Assembly: GCA_050485685.1 (NCBI GenBank)
Contig: JBJHBW010000011.1
Span: 1-64,000 of the forward strand
DNA length: 64,000 nt
From: JBJHBP01 sp050485685
Lineage (GTDB): Bacteria; Pseudomonadota; Gammaproteobacteria; Steroidobacterales; Rariloculaceae
Reading direction: 5' to 3'
Within the stretch, counting starts at the first letter, position 1. Each line of letters begins with the position of its first letter. A program made the position numbers and the translations under genes. Positions 52,232 to 60,558 of this stretch are shown piece by piece. The notes under the pieces were generated by a model that worked only from the letters and a program-made list of their open reading frames with translations, searched no databases and was not told the origin of the DNA.

Positions 52232-52288
52232 ATACTACGTTTGGATCAAAACTATAAATCCAGAGCGTTGATGCTCAAGCGTACACTT
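52221..52288. repeat. Repeat copy A of a ~68-bp element
   Basis: AATCCATTTGAATACTACGT and the following bases match the sequence at 62865-62932 base for base over most of the first 42 bases and again over GCGTACACTT. A TTTGA-N14-TCAAA dyad is conserved in both copies. This copy begins inside the LysR stop codon and abuts the start of the kinase remnant. Confidence 0.7.
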
Positions 52289-52569
52289 CCTCCCAACGAG
52301 CTCTCGAAGGTGGAGCATCGATCTGCGCAGATATTACGGCATTGCTGACCGTGGCGATTGGTGCGGATCTGATACGTAAGCCGCTCACGGCGCTCGTGAA
52401 TAATGCGCTGCGTCACAAGGACAGGGGCGTGGCATTCGCACTGGTGATGCAACCGGGGGGTATTGTGCACATCAGGGTTGATAACGATGGTCCGGGGATC
52501 TCCGACGCGAAAGCCGGACAACTCCCGGGGCGATTCCGGCGCGGGTCCACGCGCGGGGCTGTCACGTGA
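52288..52569 (+). pseudogene. Decayed histidine kinase fragment
   Basis: A remnant of a sensor kinase homologous to the intact one at 60559-62133. It retains only the ATPase core: GASICADITALLTVA, NNALRHKDRGVAFALV, HIRVDNDGPGISD and GRFRRGSTRG correspond to NALRHTHKGVEITLV, HIRVDDDGPGV and GRFRRGPTRG in the paralog. The N-terminal half, including the phospho-accepting His, is gone. The GLGL box and about 115 bases after it are also missing, as if deleted between two similar CGCG-G-rich stretches. The stop still overlaps the response regulator by 4 bases, so the original operon is recognisable. Confidence 0.8.
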
Positions 52570-53276
52570 CCTCGGCTCTGCTGGTCGAGGATGACGAGCG
52601 CGTGCGACGGTTCGTCATCCGCGGTCTGGAGTCGGAAGGGTATATCGTCTCGACCGCTGCCGATGGCCTGCAGGGGCTGGAGCTGGCCTGTCGCAAGCCC
52701 TTTGACGTGCTGATTCTCGATCTGGTGCTGCCTGGCATCTCCGGCAAGGAACTGTGCCATCGGTTGCGTGTAGCGGGCGTGCAGGTGCCGATCCTGATTC
52801 TGACGGCGCTCGACGCGCTGGAGGACAAGGTGGAGGGGCTGCGCACCGGTGCTGACGACTACCTCACAAAGCCGTTCGATTTCGAGGAGCTGCTGGCGCG
52901 CATCGAGGCGCTGGTGAGAAGGTCGAAGGGTGTGATGCCGCACCCGGAAGTCATGCTTCGGGCAGGCGACGTGACGCTGGATCGCGAGGCGCATATCGTG
53001 CGACGTGCCGGCAGGGTGGTCGAGCTCACCACGACGGAATTCCAGCTGCTGGAGCTGCTCATGAGCAACGTCGGCAAAGTTCTGAGCCGTGCCCGGATTC
53101 TGCTCGAGATATGGAACTACGACTCCGACCCGCTCACCAACGTGGTCGACGTATACATTCGTCACTTGCGTGCCAAGCTGGGATGGGATGCCGAACACGG
53201 GCCGATCCGTACGCTGCGCGGCTACGGGTACAAGCTCGAAGTCGACTCCGGTGTGTGCGCACCTTCCGATTTTTAA
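52566..53276 (+). CDS. OmpR-family response regulator, paralog of the 62 kb one
   Basis: A 236-residue regulator with an intact receiver (E8-D9-D10, phospho-acceptor D52, T80, K102 in YLTKPF) and winged-helix domain. It is about nine-tenths identical by eye to the regulator at 62130-62834, differing mainly at the last dozen residues. Its cognate kinase upstream is only a fragment, so it may be activated by the paralogous kinase or be unphosphorylated. The GTG start overlaps the kinase remnant stop. Confidence 0.92.
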   Translation: MTSALLVEDDERVRRFVIRGLESEGYIVSTAADGLQGLELACRKPFDVLILDLVLPGISGKELCHRLRVAGVQVPILILTALDALEDKVEGLRTGADDYLTKPFDFEELLARIEALVRRSKGVMPHPEVMLRAGDVTLDREAHIVRRAGRVVELTTTEFQLLELLMSNVGKVLSRARILLEIWNYDSDPLTNVVDVYIRHLRAKLGWDAEHGPIRTLRGYGYKLEVDSGVCAPSDF

Positions 53277-53282
53277 TGAAAC

Positions 53283-53306
53283 ATTAATCGCAGGCGATGT
53301 ATTAAT
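53283..53306. repeat. Twice-repeated ATTAAT hexamer
   Basis: The palindromic hexamer ATTAAT occurs at 53283-53288 and 53301-53306, 18 bases apart centre to centre, in the gap before the NTF2-like lipoprotein gene. It could be an operator or an AT-rich promoter element. Confidence 0.25.
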
Positions 53307-53387
53307 ACTGCCCTTGCTGCTGCAAAGTCGCTGCGTGTCGGTGGCAAACCGTGCATGAGAAAAACCGGAAGCAGCTCGAGGCTAATA

Positions 53388-53984
53388 ATGTTTGAATCCC
53401 GACCTCCAACCATCACGGCAGCGAGCGCGACAGTGCTGTTGCTGGCGGCTTGCACTCCGCAGGCACCCGATGCGCCGACAGGCAGCACTTACGGCGAAGA
53501 CCGCGCGCTGATCGAAGACCTGCAGGCACGTTATCTGTTCGCGATGGATTTCCGTGATCCGGAAAACTATGCAGCCACGTTTACTGAAGATGGTGTGCTC
53601 GACTACGGTGGCGGACAGGTCACCGGTCGACAGGCGATCCACGATGTGGTGGCGCGGACCCGCGACAACGCCGCGACACAGCAGCCCGGCGAGGGCGCGC
53701 CGATGGGTCGGCACAGCATCACGAGCATGGTGATCACGGTTGACGGTGACAAGGCCACTTCTGTCGCCTACTGGTTCCTGATCGGGAACGACAATTCCGA
53801 GCAAAGGGCGGAAGTCAGTTCCTTTGGTCACTACGAGGACGAGCTGGTGAAGGTGAACGGCGAATGGCTGTTCAGTCTGCGCAAGATCTATAACGAAGGG
53901 ATACCCGTGTGGTCCTGGAACTCGGATGGGAATCCGGCAGTGACGCCAGGCGCGGGTCCGGGGCGAGGCGCGGCAGTGCGCTGA
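53388..53984 (+). CDS. NTF2/SnoaL-like lipoprotein
   Basis: A protein of 198 residues (from ATG 53388, GAGG seven bases upstream) or 209 (from ATG 53355). A signal peptide with lipobox LLLAACTPQ indicates a lipoprotein. The body is a SnoaL/NTF2-like cone fold: DLQARYLFAMDFRDPENYAATFTEDGVLDYGGGQVTGR is typical, as is KVNGEWLFSLRKI. Enzymatic members act as isomerases, cyclases or dehydratases, but the binding pocket here is not characterised. It sits just after the regulator and convergent with the TonB receptor gene, and may belong to the same accessory locus. Confidence 0.75.
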   Translation: MFESRPPTITAASATVLLLAACTPQAPDAPTGSTYGEDRALIEDLQARYLFAMDFRDPENYAATFTEDGVLDYGGGQVTGRQAIHDVVARTRDNAATQQPGEGAPMGRHSITSMVITVDGDKATSVAYWFLIGNDNSEQRAEVSSFGHYEDELVKVNGEWLFSLRKIYNEGIPVWSWNSDGNPAVTPGAGPGRGAAVR

Positions 53985-54059
53985 TCGCGGCGCTGTCCGA
54001 CACCGCCTCATTGTTCGGCGGGTCGACAGCACCGCGCTCCATCCACGCTCAGATTACGA

Positions 54060-56210
54060 TCATGGGCCGAAATTGAAGTCGACGGTCAGACCAAAAACAC
54101 GCGGTGGATCGAGGTAGCCGTAGTACAGACCAGGGTTCCCATAGGCGGCAGCGAACGAGGCCTTGTTGGTCACGTTGTTGATGAAGGCCGTGACCTGCAA
54201 GCGCTCTGACATGTTCTGGTACGAAATGGCCGCGTCGACTTTCGTCACGCTGTCCTGACGGCTGTGCGGCGCGACATAGGTTCCAGCCGGTCCCCAGGTT
54301 CCTGCCGTCGCATACTGCCGTGAGTCCTGGTACGAGTCAGAGCGGTAGTTCACGGACAGTGAGGGTGACAATGTTCCCAACTGCCTGAGCGGAATAAACC
54401 GCCGATAGGAAGCTGACATCTTCCACCTGGGCGGATGAATCCTCGTGCCTGAGTAGTCAAAGGAGCCGCCCATTCCAAGGCCATCCGGCACGATGTAGGT
54501 CCCGAACCTGCCTTCGGTGTAACCGACGGAGGCTGAGAACAGGTCGTAAGCGGAGACGAGGAAAGAGGACTCGATCTCGCCACCCTTGATCTTGGCTTCG
54601 CCGGCGTTGGCTATGATCCGGATGTTGCCACCGAAAGCCGGATTCAGTGAGGTGTAAGCCGCCTGATAGTTTCCATAGTCGTAGTAGAACAGCTCAGAAT
54701 CAATCGATAACCGGCCGTTCAGAAGACGATTCTTTATCCCGAACTGATACGCCGTGAGCGTCTCGGGATCGAACGCACCTTCCGGCCCGATGCTCAGCGA
54801 GATGCCGCCTGCCTTGAAGCCCGTCGACACGTTGGCGTACAGCATCGAGGCATCGAGAATGTCGCGCTCAAATCCTACCTTGTAGGTCCAGGAGGTCCAG
54901 CTTGAGTTGGCATTGCGAACTTCGCCGAGCAGGTCACCGCCGGCCGTATAGTTCTCGCCGTCCTGGGTCTTGGCGTCGCGTGTGTAGCGCAGGCCTGCTG
55001 TTACTCTCATGAGGTCGTTGACTGAGTAGTCGATCTGTGTGAACGCTGCGACCGACTCCGTGGCAACGTCCTGAAAGATAGTGGCGAACGGAAACCGCAG
55101 GCCCTTCAGGTTTCTGGCATCGTAGTGGAAGGCGCCGGCCTGCCAGAACAGCGGCGAGTCGGTGTTGTTAGAGCTTACGCGAAGCTCGTACGTATACTGC
55201 GTATCGTAGATATAAGTTCGCGACAGAAACGGGCCGCTCGTGGCCTGGTTGTCCCAGTCGTTGGACTTGTACGCGGGGATGAATGTGACCGTGGCCGGAC
55301 CGGCATCCCAACTTACCAGACCGGAGTACCCGACCGCATCCACGTGCTGGAAGGGTGGAGCAAGATCCGGCAGGCCAGTCCAGGGGTCGCTGGCAAAGGG
55401 CTGTATGGCAGCCATGCCGGTCCCGTTGCCCCAATAGTCTCCGGTGTCGAGATTAAGGCCCAGCGTCAGCGTGTCGGTAGGTGTGACCAGCGCCTTGACG
55501 CGGTAGGACCTCGTGTTCAGGTCATCGTTACCGTTGCTCAAAAAGCCATCGCGCGACTGGTAGTTGCCGGCAAGCCGGATGGATGCGATGTCCGCCACCG
55601 GCAGGTTCGCGACGGCGGTCACCGTGCGCGCGCCATAGTTGCCAAAGCTTACCCGCGTATCGCTGCGAAAGTCGTCGAAGGTCGGGTCATTTGTGACCAC
55701 GTTCACTACACCGGAAATCGCGTTGCGGCCATACAGCGTGCCTTGCGGGCCGCGCAGCACCTCTACGCGGCTCACGTCGTAGAACGACATCAGAGCAGCA
55801 CTGGAGAACGGGTTGTAAATGCCATCGACATTGAATGAGATGCCGGGATCGATCTCTCCGCCGCCCTGAATCGACGAGATGCCGCGGATCGTGAAGAAGG
55901 ACCCCGCGGGGCCGCGGGCCAGGGTGACGCCCGGAACGTCGTCGAGAATATCGTTGATCTGCTGCAAGTTGTTGCGGTTCAGATCATCCGCCGTAATGGT
56001 CGTAATCGAGATTGGCGTCCGGGCGACTGTCTCCTCCCGGTATTGCGCGGTCACCACGACTTCGTCCAGCGTCGCCGAGGACGCATCGCGCTCGCTCTGG
56101 GCCAGCACCACGGGCGAGAAGGCCAGTCCAGCGCAGCCGGTCAATACCAGGCGGATGGCCTGGTTGAGGGAAGTCCGTGAAGGGAAGGTCGGGTTGTCAT
56201 GAGAATGCAT
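54060..56210 (-). CDS. TonB-dependent outer-membrane receptor
   Basis: A 716-residue outer-membrane transporter. After a signal peptide ending in VVLAQS, the plug domain is clear: TLDEVVVTAQYREETVARTP is the N-terminal plug start, IRGISSIQGGG the conserved loop, VEVLRGPQGTLYGRNAISGVVNV the plug end. The remaining about 500 residues form a barrel ending in LTVDFNFGP. It is of the broad substrate class that includes vitamin, sugar and aromatic-compound receptors, with no siderophore or cobalamin hallmark. AGAGG nine bases before the ATG at 56210 supports the start. Its transcript lies 180 bases downstream of the AraC pair. Confidence 0.93.
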   Translation of the reverse strand: MHSHDNPTFPSRTSLNQAIRLVLTGCAGLAFSPVVLAQSERDASSATLDEVVVTAQYREETVARTPISITTITADDLNRNNLQQINDILDDVPGVTLARGPAGSFFTIRGISSIQGGGEIDPGISFNVDGIYNPFSSAALMSFYDVSRVEVLRGPQGTLYGRNAISGVVNVVTNDPTFDDFRSDTRVSFGNYGARTVTAVANLPVADIASIRLAGNYQSRDGFLSNGNDDLNTRSYRVKALVTPTDTLTLGLNLDTGDYWGNGTGMAAIQPFASDPWTGLPDLAPPFQHVDAVGYSGLVSWDAGPATVTFIPAYKSNDWDNQATSGPFLSRTYIYDTQYTYELRVSSNNTDSPLFWQAGAFHYDARNLKGLRFPFATIFQDVATESVAAFTQIDYSVNDLMRVTAGLRYTRDAKTQDGENYTAGGDLLGEVRNANSSWTSWTYKVGFERDILDASMLYANVSTGFKAGGISLSIGPEGAFDPETLTAYQFGIKNRLLNGRLSIDSELFYYDYGNYQAAYTSLNPAFGGNIRIIANAGEAKIKGGEIESSFLVSAYDLFSASVGYTEGRFGTYIVPDGLGMGGSFDYSGTRIHPPRWKMSASYRRFIPLRQLGTLSPSLSVNYRSDSYQDSRQYATAGTWGPAGTYVAPHSRQDSVTKVDAAISYQNMSERLQVTAFINNVTNKASFAAAYGNPGLYYGYLDPPRVFGLTVDFNFGP

Positions 56211-56390
56211 GGTTGTCGCCTCTTGCGCTGACCGGTCTAACGTTTGCAGATCTGCACGGAGGGACACTGATTCGTTATGCCTAGCGTCCCCCACGCGCTT
56301 CCTGACACTCTAGCCGCTACCTTGTTGAGGCGTGCGGTCCCAGCGTGCACGAATTGGGGGGCTGGAAAGGAGCGCCGGATTAACGGCGGA

Positions 56391-57395
56391 CTACTGGCGC
56401 AGCGCTGCGGGCGAAGTACTGAAGTGCTGGCTGAAGCGCCGCCTGAAATGACGGCTGTCGGAGAACCCGCAACGCCGCCCGATCTCATCGACCGACACCG
56501 ATCTGAACCGCTCGTCGAGCAACATTGCCCGGGCACGCTCCAGGCGCAGGCGGATCAGCTCGCAGCGGAACGTGGTGCCATGTGCGGCGTAGATATGATG
56601 CACCTGGCGCGCGGAGATCTGGTGAACGCTCGCGACTTCGTCGGCGTGCAGGTTCGGTACCGAAGCGAGTGCAGCCAGCGTCAGTTGCAGCGCCCGGAAG
56701 CCATTGCGCGAAGCGGGAGAGGTTGTTTCGATACTGGCACCGGCTGCAAGTGCCAGCGTCGTACCGAAATGCTGCTCGATCAGGCCGGCGGAAACGCTGT
56801 TCGGATGGATCATGTGCACTGCGCTCATGAGTCCCACAAGCCGGCCGGCCCAGGGGCTGCTGCGCGAAAGCGGCGTGGCCACTGCAAGTCGAGCGTCCTG
56901 AAACCGCTCCATGAGCCACGTCGCAGGCATGTGTATGGAGAGGCTTTCGCCGCGACCGACGATGGCGATCTCGTAAGGTTCGCGACTGTCCACGAGAACG
57001 CAATGGTCCTGACCAAGGGTCACTTCCCGGCCGCACTGACGCAGCCAGCCCTGTCCAGAGATCATGCGGATTACACTGAACAAAGCTGTGTCACGGCGGG
57101 CAATGATTGAACGTGTGCGGCGAACGATCTGCGTTCCATGAACGTCGATGTGACTCAGCGCCAGCGGACCGAGTCGGCGCTGACGCAACGAGGCGCTGAA
57201 GCTGCCGCTGTCTTCTATGCGTATGTCGACATCGTTGATGGCGCGCCCCACGGCCTCCAGCCAGTAGTCTCGCACTCTCGACCGCGGTACCCCATCCGTA
57301 CTCCAGCAAGATTCGTTCGTAATCGTTGGTGAATCGGATAGCTCCGATCTGCCGAAGCCGTTCACGTTCGGCTGACGGATGGCCGTTACGGACAT
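56391..57395 (-). CDS. AraC family regulator, copy 1
   Basis: A 334-residue regulator. The C-terminal AraC HTH pair covers about the last 95 residues (HQISARQVHHIYAAHGTTFRCELIRLRLERA, then IGRRCGFSDSRHFRRRFSQHF). The N-terminal ~230 residues form a ligand-sensing domain paralogous to the neighbour's (GWLRQCGREVTLGQDHCVLVDSREPYEIAI). The ATG at 57395 overlaps the end of copy 2 by 10 bases, so translation is coupled. It has a frame running upstream that is not family-like. Confidence 0.85.
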   Translation of the reverse strand: MSVTAIRQPNVNGFGRSELSDSPTITNESCWSTDGVPRSRVRDYWLEAVGRAINDVDIRIEDSGSFSASLRQRRLGPLALSHIDVHGTQIVRRTRSIIARRDTALFSVIRMISGQGWLRQCGREVTLGQDHCVLVDSREPYEIAIVGRGESLSIHMPATWLMERFQDARLAVATPLSRSSPWAGRLVGLMSAVHMIHPNSVSAGLIEQHFGTTLALAAGASIETTSPASRNGFRALQLTLAALASVPNLHADEVASVHQISARQVHHIYAAHGTTFRCELIRLRLERARAMLLDERFRSVSVDEIGRRCGFSDSRHFRRRFSQHFSTSPAALRQ

Positions 57396-58336
57396 CGGTG
57401 TGGCGATGCGTCGGTACGCATCTCTGACGGAGAAACGCCGAACAGGGCGCGGAAGCGACGCCGGAAGTGACTGGTGTCGGAGAAGCCGCAATGCCAGGCG
57501 ATATCGTCAATCTTGCGGCTGGGTTCGGTAGGATCGAGCAGGAGCCGCTGTGCGCGTTCGAGCCTAACGCGCATGAGTTCGCGACCGCAGCTTGTGCCGT
57601 TCGCGGCATAGATGGCGTGCAGGTAGCGCAGTGAGAGGCCATGCGTCTGAGCGATGTCGCTGGCGGTGACATTGCAGTTCGATGCCAGGTCGGCAAGCGT
57701 CTTCTGCAGAGATTTAAAGACCTTGCGAGAGTGGTGAGTGGCCCGGACCTCGATCGCATCGACGGTGAGCGCGAGCGCAGTGCACAGGTTCTCGGCGATC
57801 AGGAACGGCGGTGATGTACCGCTATCGGCGTAAATGGCCTCCATGACGTCGCGTAGCATACCGGCCCAGGGTTGTCTGCTACCCAGCGAAACCGCGACCG
57901 CGACCTGCGGATCCGGCAGGTGCGATTCGACCCAGTCCACAGGCAGGTGAAAGGAGAGGCTCTCGCTGCGACCGCCGATAGTGAGTTCGTAAGGATCACG
58001 GCTGTCGAGCAGCACGCATTCATCCTTCAGGAGCGGGGTTTCGCCGCTTCGATGACGCAGCCAGCCCTGTCCGGCGCGCATGCGGATCAGCACGTACCTG
58101 GGGTGAGCACAGCGGGCGATGATTGACGGCGTCCGTCGCAGGATCTGGGTGCCTTGCACCGACACCAGATTTACCTGCAGTCGTCCGATCAGTCGGCGCT
58201 GAATGGTCCCCGAGAAGCCACCAGTCACGTCGACATCGATATCCAGTGCCAGCAGCGAGCGCCGGACGCAGTCCTGCCAGTAGCTTTCGATCTGCTGGTC
58301 AGGCACTCCATCGGTGGTCCATCGATCGCCGTGCAT
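57386..58336 (-). CDS. AraC family regulator, copy 2
   Basis: A 316-residue regulator, paralog of the next gene. The effector part contains RTPSIIARCAHPRYVLIRMRAGQGWLR and DECVLLDSRDPYELTIGG, which align with copy 1. The C-terminal AraC HTH reads HGLSLRYLHAIYAANGTSCGRELMRVRLERAQ and DDIAWHCGFSDTSHFRRRF. It starts 26 bases after the secreted-protein gene upstream, so both AraC genes are in the same operon as the DUF6152 and secreted proteins. Two tandem paralogs suggest either heterodimers or response to related ligands. Confidence 0.88.
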   Translation of the reverse strand: MHGDRWTTDGVPDQQIESYWQDCVRRSLLALDIDVDVTGGFSGTIQRRLIGRLQVNLVSVQGTQILRRTPSIIARCAHPRYVLIRMRAGQGWLRHRSGETPLLKDECVLLDSRDPYELTIGGRSESLSFHLPVDWVESHLPDPQVAVAVSLGSRQPWAGMLRDVMEAIYADSGTSPPFLIAENLCTALALTVDAIEVRATHHSRKVFKSLQKTLADLASNCNVTASDIAQTHGLSLRYLHAIYAANGTSCGRELMRVRLERAQRLLLDPTEPSRKIDDIAWHCGFSDTSHFRRRFRALFGVSPSEMRTDASPHRCP

Positions 58337-58362
58337 GACTGGCTCCGGGCAGCAGGCGGGCG

Positions 58363-59184
58363 TTACCGCGAGCCTGGAGGTACGTCGTCGCCAGGGTTGT
58401 CGCAGATGATGCGTGACAACTCCATGCCATCTCCCTGAACGGCCTGGCAGACCGGACGGTAACCCTCCCTGAGGAACATCGTGTGTTCGATCTCTTCGGC
58501 GCGCGGGTTTTCCATGCAGTCATACTCGAGAGGATGGCGCCGGTCGGTGGCGACCCAGCCGCGATCGACCGTGAACGGCTCGCTGTAGTACTCGGGATCC
58601 GTGATCGTCACTTCGATCGCGACGCGACTGCCATCCGCCGACTTCGTGAGTCGTTCAACAGTGTGCAGCCGCGTGCTCGTGGGCTGTGCCAATGCATCGA
58701 GTTCGAAATTGCCGTTGAACCCGATAGTTTCGATCACCAGGGTATTGCCTTCCCAGTGGCCGACCGAGTGTCCCATATAGCTGGGCTCCAGGTCTGCGGG
58801 ATGCTCGGTGTTCATCCGGATGCGACGCGTCATCCGCGGTTGCTCCAGACTGATGGTGATCTCATCATCGGTTTGCAGGACCACGAGTGAACCCTGCACC
58901 ATGAACATCGCACTCGGACTGCCGGGGCGGCAGGTGGTCCAGGCGGTGCCGAGAATTCGGCCGCTGTCAGTGGCCCGGACATACTCCTGGATCATTTCCT
59001 CTGTTTCAGGCAGCCTGGGCGTGCCGCCTATCATGACGAAGAATCGTTCGGAGTCCCATATCCCGCCCAGATAGCGCGGATCGGTGCGGCCATCTTCGGC
59101 CAGCAACGGCGCAGTGATGAAACAGGCCAGCAATGCCGCAGTCGCACAGCCGCGGGCGTGGTTTCGCGAGACCTTGCAGGTCAT
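58363..59184 (-). CDS. Secreted protein, paralog family with VG-R/H-WE motif (copy 2)
   Basis: A 273-residue exported protein, signal peptide of about 29 residues. The characteristic stretch is SVGHWEGNTLVIETIGFNGNFELDALAQ, with flanking ERLTKSADGSRVAIEVTITDPEYYSEPFTVDRGW. I recognise this pattern from proteins that accompany DUF6152 genes in proteobacterial accessory clusters, but no function is established. It overlaps the previous gene of the operon by 4 bases (ATGA at 59181), so the two are translationally coupled. It shares the motif with the copy upstream. Confidence 0.7.
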   Translation of the reverse strand: MTCKVSRNHARGCATAALLACFITAPLLAEDGRTDPRYLGGIWDSERFFVMIGGTPRLPETEEMIQEYVRATDSGRILGTAWTTCRPGSPSAMFMVQGSLVVLQTDDEITISLEQPRMTRRIRMNTEHPADLEPSYMGHSVGHWEGNTLVIETIGFNGNFELDALAQPTSTRLHTVERLTKSADGSRVAIEVTITDPEYYSEPFTVDRGWVATDRRHPLEYDCMENPRAEEIEHTMFLREGYRPVCQAVQGDGMELSRIICDNPGDDVPPGSR

Positions 59185-59906
59185 GGCAGCTCTCCTCTGA
59201 CAGCGGGCTGCCCCTGCGCTATGCGATCAGGGCAGACGTCATCTCCGACGGTCATGTCGACCTGTCGGCGATACGTCATCACGGCAGTCCACGGCGCAGT
59301 GAAATAGGCCTCGTCTTCGAACGTGAAGCGTACTTCCAGTCGTCCATCCGGCAGTACGCGCAGCCTCTCGGTAATTACCAGGTCTTCGGAATGGGGGAGG
59401 CCGAAGCCATCGAGGACTGTCTCGCGTGCGAGCCCCACAGTTTCGATGACGAGGGTCTGGTTTTCCCAGCGTCCGACGGGATAACCCATCGTCAGCGGAA
59501 TGGTCGGATCGGCATCCCGCCCGCTCATGTCGACCATGCGGTGCCAGCGGTACCATCCGTAGATGAAACCCACGTAGCTGCCATCCGCGCGAATCTCGAA
59601 CGGGTAGGGCATGAACATGATCCGCGGCATGCCGGGACCCGCACACCAGCGTGTGCGATCAAACTGGGGTTGCGGCTGGTTTCGCTCGGCCTGGTGCGCA
59701 CGGTAAAGCTCGGCGCCTTCGGCATTCAGCGGTGGTGCGTCGCCGCTTTCCGTCAGCAGACGCTCGGCATGACGCTCCGGAAGCCACACGCCAAGCATGG
59801 CGTGCATGCCAGGTCCGAAGGCCGGTCCATCGCGCGCAAGCAGGGGCAAGGAGCAAAGGAGCAGCCCCGTGGTTATGCAGGCTACCAACAACGAACGATG
59901 CTTCAC
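59181..59906 (-). CDS. Secreted protein, paralog family with VG-R/H-WE motif (copy 1)
   Basis: A 241-residue exported protein with a signal peptide of about 25 residues (ends LLAR-DG). The matching stretch PVGRWENQTLVIETVGLARETVLDGFG aligns with the copy below, with ERLRVLPDGRLEVRFTFEDEAYFTAPWTAVMTY. A Trp-rich segment FIYGWYRWHRMVDMSG precedes it. It is the second gene of the operon, 49 bases after the DUF6152 gene. Function unknown. Confidence 0.7.
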   Translation of the reverse strand: MKHRSLLVACITTGLLLCSLPLLARDGPAFGPGMHAMLGVWLPERHAERLLTESGDAPPLNAEGAELYRAHQAERNQPQPQFDRTRWCAGPGMPRIMFMPYPFEIRADGSYVGFIYGWYRWHRMVDMSGRDADPTIPLTMGYPVGRWENQTLVIETVGLARETVLDGFGLPHSEDLVITERLRVLPDGRLEVRFTFEDEAYFTAPWTAVMTYRRQVDMTVGDDVCPDRIAQGQPAVRGELP

Positions 59907-59955
59907 GGTGATTCCTTTTCTAACCTTGCCAGCGGCGCGTCGTGCGCCCCGGATG

Positions 59956-60387
59956 CTACCTGTCGACGCCGGTATCTCTGAACGATGGCTGCCCGCTGAT
60001 ATTGACCGCCACGCCGTCCAGGCGACTGCCGTCCTCGAGAGTCAGGTAGCGCAAGGTGCCGAAGGGGCGGTCGTCACGCGCCGGCGCCACGTACATCTTT
60101 ACCGTGTCGCCGATCTTGACGCTGTCCCTGCGCCAGCCCATGCGCACGTTCATCGCGGGAGCGCCGAACTCCACGCCCCACTGCACGGTGTCGCCGTCCG
60201 GCGTCGGCACCAGGACCTGCAGGTAGGAATGCGGGTTGGTCCACTGCACCTCCTTGACGACGCCCTCGATGATGACTTCCCGCGTGTAGTCAAATTCGGC
60301 GGTGGAGTGATGTGCCAGCAATCCGGGTGCGGCCAGGAGTGCGGGAAGGCCCAGAATTGCGACGATTCGCAGCATGGCAGCAGGCAT
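59956..60387 (-). CDS. DUF6152 family exported protein
   Basis: A 143-residue protein with a signal peptide of about 25 residues (ends GLLA-HH). The N-terminal HHSTAEFDYTREVIIEGVVKEVQWTNPHSYLQV block is diagnostic: DUF6152 proteins show this H-H-x-A-F and W-x-NPH arrangement. GGAGGAAG before the ATG at 60387 fixes the start. It heads the minus-strand operon with two secreted paralogs and two AraC regulators. Function unknown; such genes often sit in aromatic or terpenoid degradation regions. Confidence 0.82.
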   Translation of the reverse strand: MPAAMLRIVAILGLPALLAAPGLLAHHSTAEFDYTREVIIEGVVKEVQWTNPHSYLQVLVPTPDGDTVQWGVEFGAPAMNVRMGWRRDSVKIGDTVKMYVAPARDDRPFGTLRYLTLEDGSRLDGVAVNISGQPSFRDTGVDR

Positions 60388-60558
60388 ACGACTTCCTCCG
60401 GATGTAGCTGAGATTACGGTAGCAAGGTTGCAAAGCGTGGTCATCGCGCCGGTGCATTAAAAACACGTGAAAACCCGGTGGAGTCGTCCCGGGAGATCGG
60501 TTGTGAATCGATGCGGCGGGTGTTGCCGACGTGCGGTAATCGTCAGAAGATGCAGCCC
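60388..60558. promoter_or_regulatory. Divergent region between the DUF6152 operon and the two-component operon
   Basis: About 170 bases carry the divergent promoters. The AT-rich CATTAAAAACACGTGAAAAC segment near 60455-60475 contains a CACGTG core. I could not assign promoter hexamers with confidence. Confidence 0.3.
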
